Source: UBA7374 sp049890275
GTDB lineage: Bacteria > Verrucomicrobiota > Verrucomicrobiia > Opitutales > Coraliomargaritaceae
Reading direction: 5' to 3'
Length of the DNA: 64,000 nucleotides
NCBI GenBank assembly: GCA_049890275.1
Contig: JBMHBT010000002.1
Coordinates: 1 to 64,000 of the forward strand
In this document: in pieces, positions 8,219 to 16,239 of the stretch
How positions within the stretch are numbered: position 1 is the stretch's first letter
How the letters are laid out: the number at the start of each line of letters is the position of its first letter
Program-made: the position numbers and the translations under genes
The notes under the pieces: generated by a model
What the model was told of the DNA's origin: nothing
Databases searched by the model: none
What the model saw: the letters and a program-made list of their open reading frames with translations, nothing else

Positions 8219-8938
8219 ATGTACAGCTGTATGAAAACAAAGACATCCAAAATCTACCGAATTCTAGTGGTTGACGATGAGCCCGATGTAACGGAACTGC
8301 TTACGTACAAGCTAGAACAGGGGGGTTATCAGTGTCAGTCGTTGAATGACCCGCTGGCTTTTGTTGGTTTGGCACGTGATTACCGTCCTCACTTGATTAT
8401 TATGGATATTATGATGCCGGAGTTGAGTGGATTGCAGTTATGCCGAATTGCGCGGGCAGATCCGGCTTTGCGGGACGTTCCGATTATCTTCCTGACGGCA
8501 CGCGGAGAGGCGGAAGACCGGATCAAAGGCTTGGAGTTCGGGGCGGACGATTATATCTCTAAGCCCTTCAATACCAAGGAGTTAATGCTTCGAATAGAGA
8601 AGATCCTGCTTCGTGGTGCACAGCAAGTGGTGGAAACGTCTCCAAGCCGCGTACAGATTGGCGGTGTTGTTATGGATGAGGAGCTGCATCAGCTGCTAGT
8701 GGATGAGGAGCCGGTGGTTCTGACCGCGACGGAGTTTCGCTTGCTCAAACTCCTGATGGAGCGGAAGGGGCGGGTGCAGTCGCGGGAGAATCTTTTGGTC
8801 AACGTTTGGAACTACGATACAGATATTGAAACGCGTACTGTGGACACCCATGTGCGCCGTGTGCGGGAAAAACTAGGTCCTTACGCGGGTATGATTGAAA
8901 CGGTGCGCGGTGTCGGCTATCGAGCGGTGGAGGTATAG
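8219..8938 (+). CDS. phoB: PhoB-like response regulator (OmpR family)
   Basis: This is a 239-residue two-component regulator. The receiver domain has the acidic pocket in ILVVDDEPDV, the phospho-acceptor in IIMDIMMPELSG and the conserved Lys in ISKPFNTKEL. The C-terminal winged-helix DNA-binding domain ends in TRTVDTHVRRVREKLG...VRGVGYRAVEV. The overall sequence and the adjacent kinase fit PhoB, the phosphate-starvation regulator. A second in-frame ATG at 8231 is an equally plausible start. The kinase gene follows immediately after the stop. No pst transporter genes are nearby, so the phosphate role rests on family resemblance and the upstream repeats. Confidence 0.88.
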   Translation: MYSCMKTKTSKIYRILVVDDEPDVTELLTYKLEQGGYQCQSLNDPLAFVGLARDYRPHLIIMDIMMPELSGLQLCRIARADPALRDVPIIFLTARGEAEDRIKGLEFGADDYISKPFNTKELMLRIEKILLRGAQQVVETSPSRVQIGGVVMDEELHQLLVDEEPVVLTATEFRLLKLLMERKGRVQSRENLLVNVWNYDTDIETRTVDTHVRRVREKLGPYAGMIETVRGVGYRAVEV

Positions 8939-10237
8939 ATGAGCTGGTTGTTTGGCATTCTCGCGGTGGTGGCTTGGGTGTTCTTAGGGGTATTCTTCGT
9001 CAGGACGCGTCGGATGCTGCGCGATTTGGGGCAGAGCCTAGAGGACGAGCGGCGATTTCTGCTGGATGATCCCTCTACCTATTTGCAGAAGATGGGCTTT
9101 CCTGAATTGGTGATGAAAATCAACCGTCTGGCGGATCGTTGCGAGGAGTTTAAGCAAGAGGGGAGCGGATACTCGAATCAGGTGGAGGCAGTCTTGGGAT
9201 CGATCCAGGAGGCGGTTCTGATCTTTGACAATTCGCGAACGATTGAGTATGCCAATGAATCGGCGCTTCGCCTATTTCAAGTCGGGCGAACGTTAAAGGG
9301 GGCGAAGCTGGAGTCTGCGCTGCGTTCGCCCAGTTTGTTGGAGTTTTTGAGCCATCCGGGGATCGGACGGGAGGCCAAGCCGCATCAGGTATCCTTGGAG
9401 TGGAGAGGGGAGGAATTGTGGTTTGAGGCCTCGCGGGCGAAGGTGGATGGCGTCGGTCAAAGCGGGCGAGGCTCCACGATTCTTGTTCTCCACGACATCA
9501 CTCGGTTAAAAAGCCTGGAAATGGTTCGCAGTGATTTCATTGCCAATGTTTCTCACGAGCTGCGCACACCTTTGACGATCATCAAAGGCTTTGCGGAAAC
9601 CCTAAATGAAGACAAGGCCACTTTGTCTGCGGACTCCCGTGCCCGTTTTATTGAAAAGATTGTTAATAACGTGCAGCGCCTGCATGTGTTAGTGGAAGAA
9701 TTGTTGACCTTATCTCGACTGGAGTCCGGGCCGGATCAGATGGAGATGGCTGAGTATTCGCTTGAAGAACTGCTCCGCGATACGATTGATAATTACAGTA
9801 ATCGTATGGATCCGGCAAAGCAGTCTTTGCGCATTGAATATGATGAGCGGGTAGGGGAGTTTTTGTTTGATCGTTACCGAATTCATCAAGTTGTGGATAA
9901 TTTGATGGAGAATGTTTTCCGTTATGCGCCGGAGTTTACCCGCTTGGTCTTAAAGGTGCAGCTCGATGACAATGGATTTGTGATCTGTAGCTTAGCGGAC
10001 GACGGGCCGGGGATCGCTCCAAAAGACCTACCGCATGTTTTTGAGCGTTTTTACCGTGCGGACAAGGGGCGTTCGCGCGAGCGCGGAGGCACTGGGCTGG
10101 GTTTGAGCATCACCAAGCACATCATACAACTGCATGGCGGAAGTGTTTGGGCGGAAAGTGTTTTCGGTCAGGGAGCTACCTTCTTCTTTAGCCTGCCTTA
10201 TGCTGTGCCCGGAGAAAACGATGCATTTGAAGGCTAA
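8939..10237 (+). CDS. phoR: PhoR-like sensor histidine kinase
   Basis: This is the 432-residue membrane-anchored partner of PhoB. It has one N-terminal transmembrane helix (LFGILAVVAWVFLGVFFV) and no periplasmic domain. A cytoplasmic PAS-like segment (ILIFDNSRTIEYANESALR-type) follows, then the HisKA dimerisation domain with the phospho-His in FIANVSHELRTPLTIIKG, then a HATPase_c domain with the N box (NLMENVFRYAP) and G boxes DDGPGIAP and GGTGLGLSITKHI. The ATG directly abuts the phoB stop. Lack of a sensor ectodomain is typical of PhoR, which senses through the Pst/PhoU system. Confidence 0.9.
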   Translation: MSWLFGILAVVAWVFLGVFFVRTRRMLRDLGQSLEDERRFLLDDPSTYLQKMGFPELVMKINRLADRCEEFKQEGSGYSNQVEAVLGSIQEAVLIFDNSRTIEYANESALRLFQVGRTLKGAKLESALRSPSLLEFLSHPGIGREAKPHQVSLEWRGEELWFEASRAKVDGVGQSGRGSTILVLHDITRLKSLEMVRSDFIANVSHELRTPLTIIKGFAETLNEDKATLSADSRARFIEKIVNNVQRLHVLVEELLTLSRLESGPDQMEMAEYSLEELLRDTIDNYSNRMDPAKQSLRIEYDERVGEFLFDRYRIHQVVDNLMENVFRYAPEFTRLVLKVQLDDNGFVICSLADDGPGIAPKDLPHVFERFYRADKGRSRERGGTGLGLSITKHIIQLHGGSVWAESVFGQGATFFFSLPYAVPGENDAFEG

Positions 10238-10374
10238 CCGGGCTTATGGTATTTGATCCGCTGGTTGCTGAATAAAAAGTAACGTACTCGGGTTAAATAG
10301 TGTTTGAGAAGTCTGTTTGTATCGTTTGGGTTCGGAGATAGCTGGACTGGACCCAACCGGGGTAGGGGACGGCA

Positions 10375-10989
10375 ATGGAAGCTATGGAGATAACACCCGC
10401 ACATGCCCGAGAATTGGAAAAGCAGCGCCTGCGCAAGGAGGCCCTTTTGGCGGATTGCGAACGCGCTCTGGACGGATGCCAATCCCTGTTTTTTGAAGCG
10501 GGCTGTGGGCATGGGCATTGGCTGACCAGTTATGCGGAGGCGCATCCCGATCAAGTTTGTCTGGGGATTGACCTAATCGCTTTGCGTATCCGTAAGGCAC
10601 AGGCGAAAGGGGATAAGCGGGGCCTGAAGAACCTGCATTTTCTGAAGGCGGAGCTGGGGGAGTTTCTGGAGGTATTGCCTCCGGAGGTTCAGTTTGACGG
10701 GATAATCCTGCTATTTCCGGATCCCTGGCCGAAGGCGCGACACCACCGAAGACGCATGGTGCAGCAAGACATGTTGACAGAACTGGCTCGTCGCACGCGC
10801 CCGGACGGATGTTTTTATTTTCGCACAGATGATCGCGAGTACTTTGATTGGACGCTCGAGCATCTGGATGACAATCCTTATTGGTTGATAGAGAAGGAAG
10901 CCGCCTGGCCGCATGAAAAGGAAACGTATTTTCAGGGGCTAATGGACAACTACTATTCCGTGGTGGCTCGTCTTCGGAATGACAACTAG
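10375..10989 (+). CDS. trmB: TrmB, tRNA (guanine-N7-)-methyltransferase
   Basis: TrmB methylates G46 in the variable loop of tRNA using SAM. The 204-residue protein has the SAM-binding motif FFEAGCGHGHWL, the acidic motif LGIDL, and the family signature FPDPWPKARHHRRR followed by a TDDREYFDW block. Length is normal for the family. The gene stands alone between phoR (137 bp upstream) and a small opposing gene with which its stop codon overlaps by 4 bp. An alternative start at the second Met (10384) would remove three residues. Confidence 0.95.
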   Translation: MEAMEITPAHARELEKQRLRKEALLADCERALDGCQSLFFEAGCGHGHWLTSYAEAHPDQVCLGIDLIALRIRKAQAKGDKRGLKNLHFLKAELGEFLEVLPPEVQFDGIILLFPDPWPKARHHRRRMVQQDMLTELARRTRPDGCFYFRTDDREYFDWTLEHLDDNPYWLIEKEAAWPHEKETYFQGLMDNYYSVVARLRNDN

Positions 10990-11204
10990 AGTAGATCCAT
11001 CCAAAGAAGCAGAATCAATTGGGCGACTGCCGCAACGCCCAGAAGGAGGCAGGCAAAGAATTGGAAGTAATCCGGAGCCAGAGGACGTTCCGGGGAGGCC
11101 TTTTCCTGAGAAAGATCCTTGATCGGGGTTTGCCCGACATGAAAGCCGCCTGTGCGGTCACGCAAATGGGTGATCTTGCCGGTCAGGTTTTTCGGAGTGG
11201 CCAT
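10986..11204 (-). CDS. Small single-pass membrane protein, unknown
   Basis: This is a predicted 72-residue protein from the ATG at 11204 (MATPKNLTGKITHLRD); an upstream in-frame start at 11240 would add 12 residues. The C-terminal third is one hydrophobic helix (YFQFFACLLLGVAAVAQLILLLW), suggesting a tail-anchored protein with a basic cytosolic segment. I recognise no family. Its stop overlaps the trmB stop on the other strand. It sits just before the ATP synthase operon but points away from it, so it is not an evident atpI. Confidence 0.5.
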   Translation of the reverse strand: MATPKNLTGKITHLRDRTGGFHVGQTPIKDLSQEKASPERPLAPDYFQFFACLLLGVAAVAQLILLLWMDLL

Positions 11205-11397
11205 TGGAGGTACTGTTGGGCAATCGGAAGGCAGCGGCAAGCTTTGTCCACAAGGCTTAGCTGATTGATCTTGGGCATTAGAAACGCTAATGGATACATT
11301 TATGGTAAGAATCCGTAGTTGACGCTCGCGCAGGCTCCATCAATACAGTACGCCTTCAATTTCTGACACCGACGAAATTTTCCCGTCTGACATTCTC

Positions 11398-12246
11398 GTG
11401 AATCGACGTATTTTATCATTATTTCTCTTTCTAAGCTCTGCTGGTTCTTTGTTTGCTGCCGGCGAGGGCGGAGTCAGTCCGGCTCCATACACGCTGTCTG
11501 ATTTGCTTGGATTGCCGCTAACGAATACGATCCTGACAACCTGGGCGATTTCTTTACTCTTTATTATTGGTGTGCGCACGCTGGTCGGGCGCCCGAAGTT
11601 GATTCCGGGGAAATGGCAGGCGGTTTTTGAAAATATCATTGAGATGCTGAAGGACTTGCTGCTGCCCATCGTGGGCAAAAAAGCATTTCCCATGACTTTT
11701 CCGCTGCTGATCGGATTGTTTATTTTTATTATCGTGCACAACTGGAGCGGTCTTCTTCCGGGAGTGGGCGTGTTTGGTTTTTATGACGAGCAGGAACACC
11801 TGAAGTATTGGATGCGTCCGGCCAACTCGGATTTGAATGCAACTCTAGGCATGGCTTTAGTTGCGATGATTGCCTGGCTCTTTATCAGCTTGAAGGTAGC
11901 CGGTCCCAAATTCTTCATCTGGGAATTGTTTGGCAACAAAGCCGACAAAAAGGAGACTCCGACGAGCATCTATCTGATGCTGACTCCGATCTTCCTGATG
12001 GTTGGGTTCATCGAGATTATTTCGATCACCTTCCGCCCGGTCTCACTTTCTTTTCGTCTCTATGGAAACGTTTTCGGTGGAGAGAATCTGCTGACCAGCA
12101 TGACCGGCATGGCTCCCTACATTGTACCGATCCCATTCTACCTGTACGAGGTACTGGTCGGTGTTGTTCAGGCCCTTATCTTCACACTCTTGGTCGCGAT
12201 TTACATCGGACTCATGACTAACCACGACGAAGACCACGCTCACTAA
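11398..12246 (+). CDS. atpB: ATP synthase Fo subunit a
   Basis: Subunit a is the stator channel of the F1Fo ATP synthase and carries the proton half-channels. The 282-residue protein begins with a signal-peptide-like hydrophobic stretch (MNRRILSLFLFLSSAGSLFAA), has about five further membrane segments, and contains the conserved block with the essential arginine (VSLSFRLYGNVFGGE) before the last helices. The start is a GTG. It opens the operon a-c-b-delta-alpha-gamma-beta-epsilon. No atpI precedes it. Confidence 0.96.
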   Translation: MNRRILSLFLFLSSAGSLFAAGEGGVSPAPYTLSDLLGLPLTNTILTTWAISLLFIIGVRTLVGRPKLIPGKWQAVFENIIEMLKDLLLPIVGKKAFPMTFPLLIGLFIFIIVHNWSGLLPGVGVFGFYDEQEHLKYWMRPANSDLNATLGMALVAMIAWLFISLKVAGPKFFIWELFGNKADKKETPTSIYLMLTPIFLMVGFIEIISITFRPVSLSFRLYGNVFGGENLLTSMTGMAPYIVPIPFYLYEVLVGVVQALIFTLLVAIYIGLMTNHDEDHAH

Positions 12247-12332
12247 ATGACTTTCATCCGGCGGGACTATGTAGTAATCCGTAGCTGTCGGTGATTCACT
12301 AATAAAAAAAACACAAACCAAATAGAAACACC

Positions 12333-12551
12333 ATGTTTAGCATACTTGCAGAAATCTCTGGTAATATTAATGTCGCACTTGCCGCTCTCGGTGTGCCGCT
12401 CGGTATTGGACTGATCGGTTTCAAGGCCTGTGAATCTGTCGGCCGCAACCCGGAAGCAGCACCCAAGGTGTTGGTTCAGTCGATTATTGCCATGGCTTTC
12501 GCGGAAGCGATTGTCTTCTTCGCTATCTTCCTTGGCAAGATGGCTGGCTAA
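12333..12551 (+). CDS. atpE: ATP synthase Fo subunit c
   Basis: This 72-residue hairpin proteolipid forms the rotor ring. Helix 1 carries a reduced glycine pattern (ALGVPLGIGLIGFKA), the polar loop is SVGRNPEA, and helix 2 holds the ion-binding carboxylate E58 in AFAEAIVFFAIF. No helix-1 glutamine typical of sodium-binding c subunits is seen, so proton coupling is more likely (inference). The ATG at 12333 follows an A-rich leader without a Shine-Dalgarno sequence. A strong hairpin follows the stop codon. Confidence 0.96.
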   Translation: MFSILAEISGNINVALAALGVPLGIGLIGFKACESVGRNPEAAPKVLVQSIIAMAFAEAIVFFAIFLGKMAG

Positions 12552-12569
12552 AAGCCTTTTCATTGAATC

Positions 12570-12597
12570 GCTGCGACGGTCTCCGGATCGTCGCAGC
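12570..12597 (+). promoter_or_regulatory. Intercistronic UNCG-loop hairpin between atpE and atpF
   Basis: GCTGCGACG at 12570-12578 pairs perfectly with CGTCGCAGC at 12589-12597. Three more inner pairs (one G-U) extend this to a 12-bp stem closed by the tetraloop TCCG (12582-12585) on a C-G pair, which is a UNCG-type loop. There is no T-tract after it, so it is not an ordinary intrinsic terminator. Its place right after the c-subunit gene suggests 3'-end protection of atpE mRNA or partial attenuation to set c-ring stoichiometry (inference). Confidence 0.75.
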
Positions 12598-12624
12598 TGT
12601 TCTCTGAAGCACAAAAATTTTACA

Positions 12625-13248
12625 ATGAATAACACCTTCCTGCGAATCTCGTTCCTCCTTCTGGCTTTTCCCCTCGGGTTGCTCGCTGCGGGAGACCCTT
12701 ATGCGGCTGGTGATGCCCTGAACGCTGAGTCGGAAGGAATCATCTCCAGTCTAGCCGGACAGTTCGGCGTTTCCTTGCCGACCCTGATTGCGCAGATGGT
12801 TAACTTTATCATCGTCGCCTTCGCCCTTTACTATTTTGCGGTCAAGCCGGTGGCTGCCACCCTTGACGAGCGTCAGCAGAAGATTGCCGAAGGCTTGCAG
12901 TATGCCGAGGAGATGAAAACACAACTCTCCGAGGCCGAGCGCGAGCGCAACGAGACGATCAAACAAGCTGCGGCTCAGGCACAGACCATCCTTTCTGAAT
13001 CACGGGAGCAAGCGAAGGAGTTGATCGAACAAAAGACGCAGGAAGCCGCCGCTCAAGCGGAGGCCATTCTACGCAAGGCAGCCGAAGCTACCGAGCTCGA
13101 GCGCCAAAAAATGCTCTCTGAAGTTCGCCAGGAAGTGGCGCGTCTGGTGGTCGTGACCTCCGGCAAGGTACTGGAGCGTGAACTTTCTGACGCTGAAAAA
13201 TCCACTTATGCCGATAGTGCCGCGAAGGAACTGTCCAGTGCTCGCTAA
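12625..13248 (+). CDS. atpF: ATP synthase Fo subunit b
   Basis: This 207-residue peripheral stalk subunit has a leading signal-like hydrophobic segment (FLRISFLLLAFPLGLLAAG) and a second membrane helix (LIAQMVNFIIVAFALYYFAVKPV). A long alanine/glutamate/lysine-rich coiled coil then runs to the C-terminus, where it contacts subunit delta. The ATG at 12625 begins the family-like part; the frame is open upstream through atpE but in a different reading frame from that gene. The hydrophobic N-terminal extension is about 40 residues longer than in E. coli b. Confidence 0.93.
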   Translation: MNNTFLRISFLLLAFPLGLLAAGDPYAAGDALNAESEGIISSLAGQFGVSLPTLIAQMVNFIIVAFALYYFAVKPVAATLDERQQKIAEGLQYAEEMKTQLSEAERERNETIKQAAAQAQTILSESREQAKELIEQKTQEAAAQAEAILRKAAEATELERQKMLSEVRQEVARLVVVTSGKVLERELSDAEKSTYADSAAKELSSAR

Positions 13249-13277
13249 CGGTTAGAAGACGAAACGTACTTTTCTCG

Positions 13278-13673
13278 ATGAAATCGGACAAAAAAATCAA
13301 CCAATTCGCCAAGAAACTGGTCGAACTGTCCAAAGACGAAGGCGCAATCAGCGAACAGCGTGTGACGGAAGTGCTTTCTGCGATTCAAAGCTCCAAGCAT
13401 CGCCAACCCCTGCGATTGCTGAAAGTTTATTTGAACCATATTCGTCGTGAACTCGCTCTGCAAACAGCTCGCGTATCGACACCGACGGCTCTCGGGCCTG
13501 AAGCCCTCGCCGCTCTTGAAAGTGGATTTTCCGCTCGTTACAATCGCCCGATTCGGGTGGTTACCGAAGAAGAACCTTCTCTTATCGCCGGACTGCGCGT
13601 ACGCGTAGGCGACGACCTCTATGATGCTTCACTGGTTGGACGCCTCCAGCGTCTGGCGAACAGCGTCCGTTAA
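13278..13673 (+). CDS. atpH: ATP synthase F1 subunit delta (OSCP), short form
   Basis: Delta joins the peripheral stalk to the top of the alpha/beta hexamer. The C-terminal motif is clear (PSLIAGLRVRVGDDLYDASLVGRL), matching the conserved GG-V-VGD-D-S region. The total length is only 131 residues against roughly 175-185 usual for the family, so the N-terminal six-helix bundle is reduced to about 75 residues. Position between b and alpha is the normal place for delta, and no second candidate exists in the operon. Confidence 0.85.
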   Translation: MKSDKKINQFAKKLVELSKDEGAISEQRVTEVLSAIQSSKHRQPLRLLKVYLNHIRRELALQTARVSTPTALGPEALAALESGFSARYNRPIRVVTEEEPSLIAGLRVRVGDDLYDASLVGRLQRLANSVR

Positions 13674-13710
13674 ACCAAACTATTTTACCACCTATAGCCG
13701 ACAATTTTCC

Positions 13711-15255
13711 ATGAGCACAATCGTCGAACAAATCGAAAACGAAATCGCCCGCTTCGAAGCCGGAGCGGTCAAGACTAACACCGGAACCATCGTTACTATT
13801 GCAGACGGTGTGGCCAAACTGCAGGGCCTCTCCGGCGTCATGTACAACGAGATGATCGACTTCGGAGACGGCGTCTACGGTCTCGCTTTGAACTTGGAAG
13901 AAGACGAAGTTGGCTGCGTTATCCTCGGTGATTACGCCAACCTGAAGGAGGGCGATGAAGCGAGCACGACCGGACGCCTGCTTTCTGTTCCCGTAGGAAT
14001 GGGGCTGCTCGGCCGCGTGGTCGATGCGATCGGTAATCCAATCGACGGCAAGGGCCCGGTACAAAGTGATGAGAGCTATCCGGTGGACCAAATTGCACCA
14101 GGCATCATCCCTCGTAAGTCGGTCGACCAACCGCTGCAAACCGGCATCATGGCCATCGACTCAATGATTCCCATTGGTCGCGGACAGCGTGAGTTGATCA
14201 TTGGTGACCGCTCCACCGGCAAGACGACGATTGCGATCGACACGATCATTAACCAGGCGAATATCAATAATCAGCACCGCAAGGAAGACGGCAGCTTTGA
14301 AGAAGGCTTCCGCCCGGTTTATTCCATCTATGTTGCGGTGGGCCAGAAGAACTCGAATATCGCGCGGACGATCAACGTGCTCGAAAAGGCTGGCGCTTTA
14401 GAATACACCATTATCGTATGTGCTCCGGCTGCCGACAATCCTGCCAATCAGTACATTGCTCCTTTCTCTGGAGCCTCCATGGGTGAGTACTTTATGCGTA
14501 ATGGTATGGATGCGCTGATCGTCTATGATGACCTTTCCAAGCAGGCGGTTGCCTATCGCCAGATCTCTCTGGTGTTGAAGCGCCCATCCGGTCGCGAAGC
14601 ATATCCCGGTGACGTTTTCTACCTGCACTCCCGCTTGCTGGAGCGTTCGGCACGGGTGAATGAGGACAATGGTAACGGCTCGCTCACGGCGCTTCCGATC
14701 ATCGAAACACAGGCCGGTGACGTTTCCGCTTATATTCCGACCAATGTGATTTCGATCACGGACGGCCAGGTGTTCCTCGAAACCGACCTTTTCAATCAGG
14801 GTATCCGCCCGGCCGTTTCGGTGGGTCTGTCGGTTTCCCGTGTGGGCTCAGCCGCGCAGATCAAGGCGATTAAGAAAGTGGCCGGCAAGGTGAAGCTTCA
14901 ATTGGCTCAGTTCCGCGAGCTGGCTGCCTTTGCCCAGTTCGGCTCGGATCTGGATGAAAAGACCAAAGCACAGCTCGATCGCGGAGCGCGTGTGGTGGAG
15001 CTCTTCAAGCAAACTGCGTTCAATCCAATTCCCGTGGAAGTGCAGACCTCCCTCATTTGGGCGGTACAGAACGGTTTTTATGATTCGATCGACGCCAAGC
15101 AGGTGGTTGCCGCTACGATTAGCCTGCGCGAATACCTGGAAACTCGAGGCGCTTCCATCATGGACACGATCCGTGCGGAGAAGAAGCTGACCGATGAGAT
15201 TGAAGCACAACTCAAGTCTTCTATTGATGAATGGAAGACTGGATTCACCGCTTAA
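13711..15255 (+). CDS. atpA: ATP synthase F1 subunit alpha
   Basis: This is the 514-residue non-catalytic nucleotide-binding subunit. It has the N-terminal beta barrel (TGTIVTIADGVAKLQGL), the Walker A motif GDRSTGKT, the block PASMGEYFMRNG-like at ASMGEYFMRNGMDALIVYDDLSKQAVAYR, and the C-terminal helical domain. The ATG at 13711 gives the conserved N-terminus (MSTIVEQIENEIARFE). Nothing is unusual in length or motifs. No Shine-Dalgarno sequence precedes it. Confidence 0.98.
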   Translation: MSTIVEQIENEIARFEAGAVKTNTGTIVTIADGVAKLQGLSGVMYNEMIDFGDGVYGLALNLEEDEVGCVILGDYANLKEGDEASTTGRLLSVPVGMGLLGRVVDAIGNPIDGKGPVQSDESYPVDQIAPGIIPRKSVDQPLQTGIMAIDSMIPIGRGQRELIIGDRSTGKTTIAIDTIINQANINNQHRKEDGSFEEGFRPVYSIYVAVGQKNSNIARTINVLEKAGALEYTIIVCAPAADNPANQYIAPFSGASMGEYFMRNGMDALIVYDDLSKQAVAYRQISLVLKRPSGREAYPGDVFYLHSRLLERSARVNEDNGNGSLTALPIIETQAGDVSAYIPTNVISITDGQVFLETDLFNQGIRPAVSVGLSVSRVGSAAQIKAIKKVAGKVKLQLAQFRELAAFAQFGSDLDEKTKAQLDRGARVVELFKQTAFNPIPVEVQTSLIWAVQNGFYDSIDAKQVVAATISLREYLETRGASIMDTIRAEKKLTDEIEAQLKSSIDEWKTGFTA

Positions 15256-15299
15256 TCTGTTGACTGCATCTTTCCTTTTGATCGCCTGCTACTGAAATC

Positions 15300-16196
15300 A
15301 TGGCTAACCTCCGAGACATTCGCCGTCGCATCAAGTCGGTTAAGAACACCCGGCAGATAACGCGTGCCATGCAGTTGGTTTCATCTTCCAAGATGAAGCG
15401 AGCGCAAGACAGTGCCTTAGCCGGTCGCGCTTACGCACATTTGTTGTCCGACTTGCTCAATACAGTGAGTGAAAAACTGCGCCTGGCCGGTGAAGAAATT
15501 TCCCACCCGTACTTTCAGAAGCGCGAGGTGAAGACCCGCGGCATTATTGTTTATTCCACAGACAAGGGCCTCTGTGGACCGCTCAATGCAAATCTCTTCC
15601 GCAAGATCATCGACGAAGTCAAAGGTCCGGCAAAATTCATTACTGTTGGACGGAAGGCAACTCAGGCCATTTCCCGCTCCGGGCGCGATCTGCTGGCTGA
15701 CTTCTCAATTACGGACGGCGCCGGGTTCAATGAACTGCGCCCACTGCTTCGATTGGCTCTGGATGCATTCAACAACGGTGAAATCGACACCCTTGAGCTG
15801 GCTTATCCCCGATACGTCAATGTTCTCATACAGGAGCCGGTGATCCGCAAACTACTACCCGTCATCGATCTGGATGAAATCCTCGAGCAGATCAACTCGC
15901 AGGTAGGGGAGAGTGAAAGCGGCACAGGCATGACGGATACTCGCCAAATGCTTTTTGAGCCGTCGGTTGACGACGTTCTCGAGGGCTTGCCCGATCTTTA
16001 CGTCAAGATTCTCGCACATCAGTATCTTCTGGAGGCTCGTGCTTCTGAACACTGCGCCCGCATGGTCGCGATGAAGGCAGCCACTGACAACGCCTCCAAT
16101 TTGGTCGACGACCTCACTCTCGAATACAACAAGGCACGCCAAGCTGCCATCACCCAAGAAATCCTTGAAATTGCTGCGGCCTCTGCCGCCAACTAA
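15300..16196 (+). CDS. atpG: ATP synthase F1 subunit gamma
   Basis: The central rotor shaft is 298 residues. The N-terminal helix MANLRDIRRRIKSVKNTRQITRAM and the C-terminal helix (ATDNASNLVDDLTLEYNKARQAAITQEILEI region) are the coiled-coil parts that turn inside the alpha/beta hexamer. The Rossmann-like middle domain is present (IIVYSTDKGLCGPLNANLF). It is 44 bp after atpA and 43 bp before atpD. Confidence 0.97.
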   Translation: MANLRDIRRRIKSVKNTRQITRAMQLVSSSKMKRAQDSALAGRAYAHLLSDLLNTVSEKLRLAGEEISHPYFQKREVKTRGIIVYSTDKGLCGPLNANLFRKIIDEVKGPAKFITVGRKATQAISRSGRDLLADFSITDGAGFNELRPLLRLALDAFNNGEIDTLELAYPRYVNVLIQEPVIRKLLPVIDLDEILEQINSQVGESESGTGMTDTRQMLFEPSVDDVLEGLPDLYVKILAHQYLLEARASEHCARMVAMKAATDNASNLVDDLTLEYNKARQAAITQEILEIAAASAAN

Positions 16197-16239
16197 TCAA
16201 ACCGCACTCGTTGCCTGATATAAACTCCTTTTAAACACC

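Noticed and set aside
11250..11262. A DnaA-box-like sequence (TTGTCCACA) before the ATP operon as sign of an origin
   Set aside because: One isolated imperfect match without an AT-rich unwinding region or a cluster of boxes.
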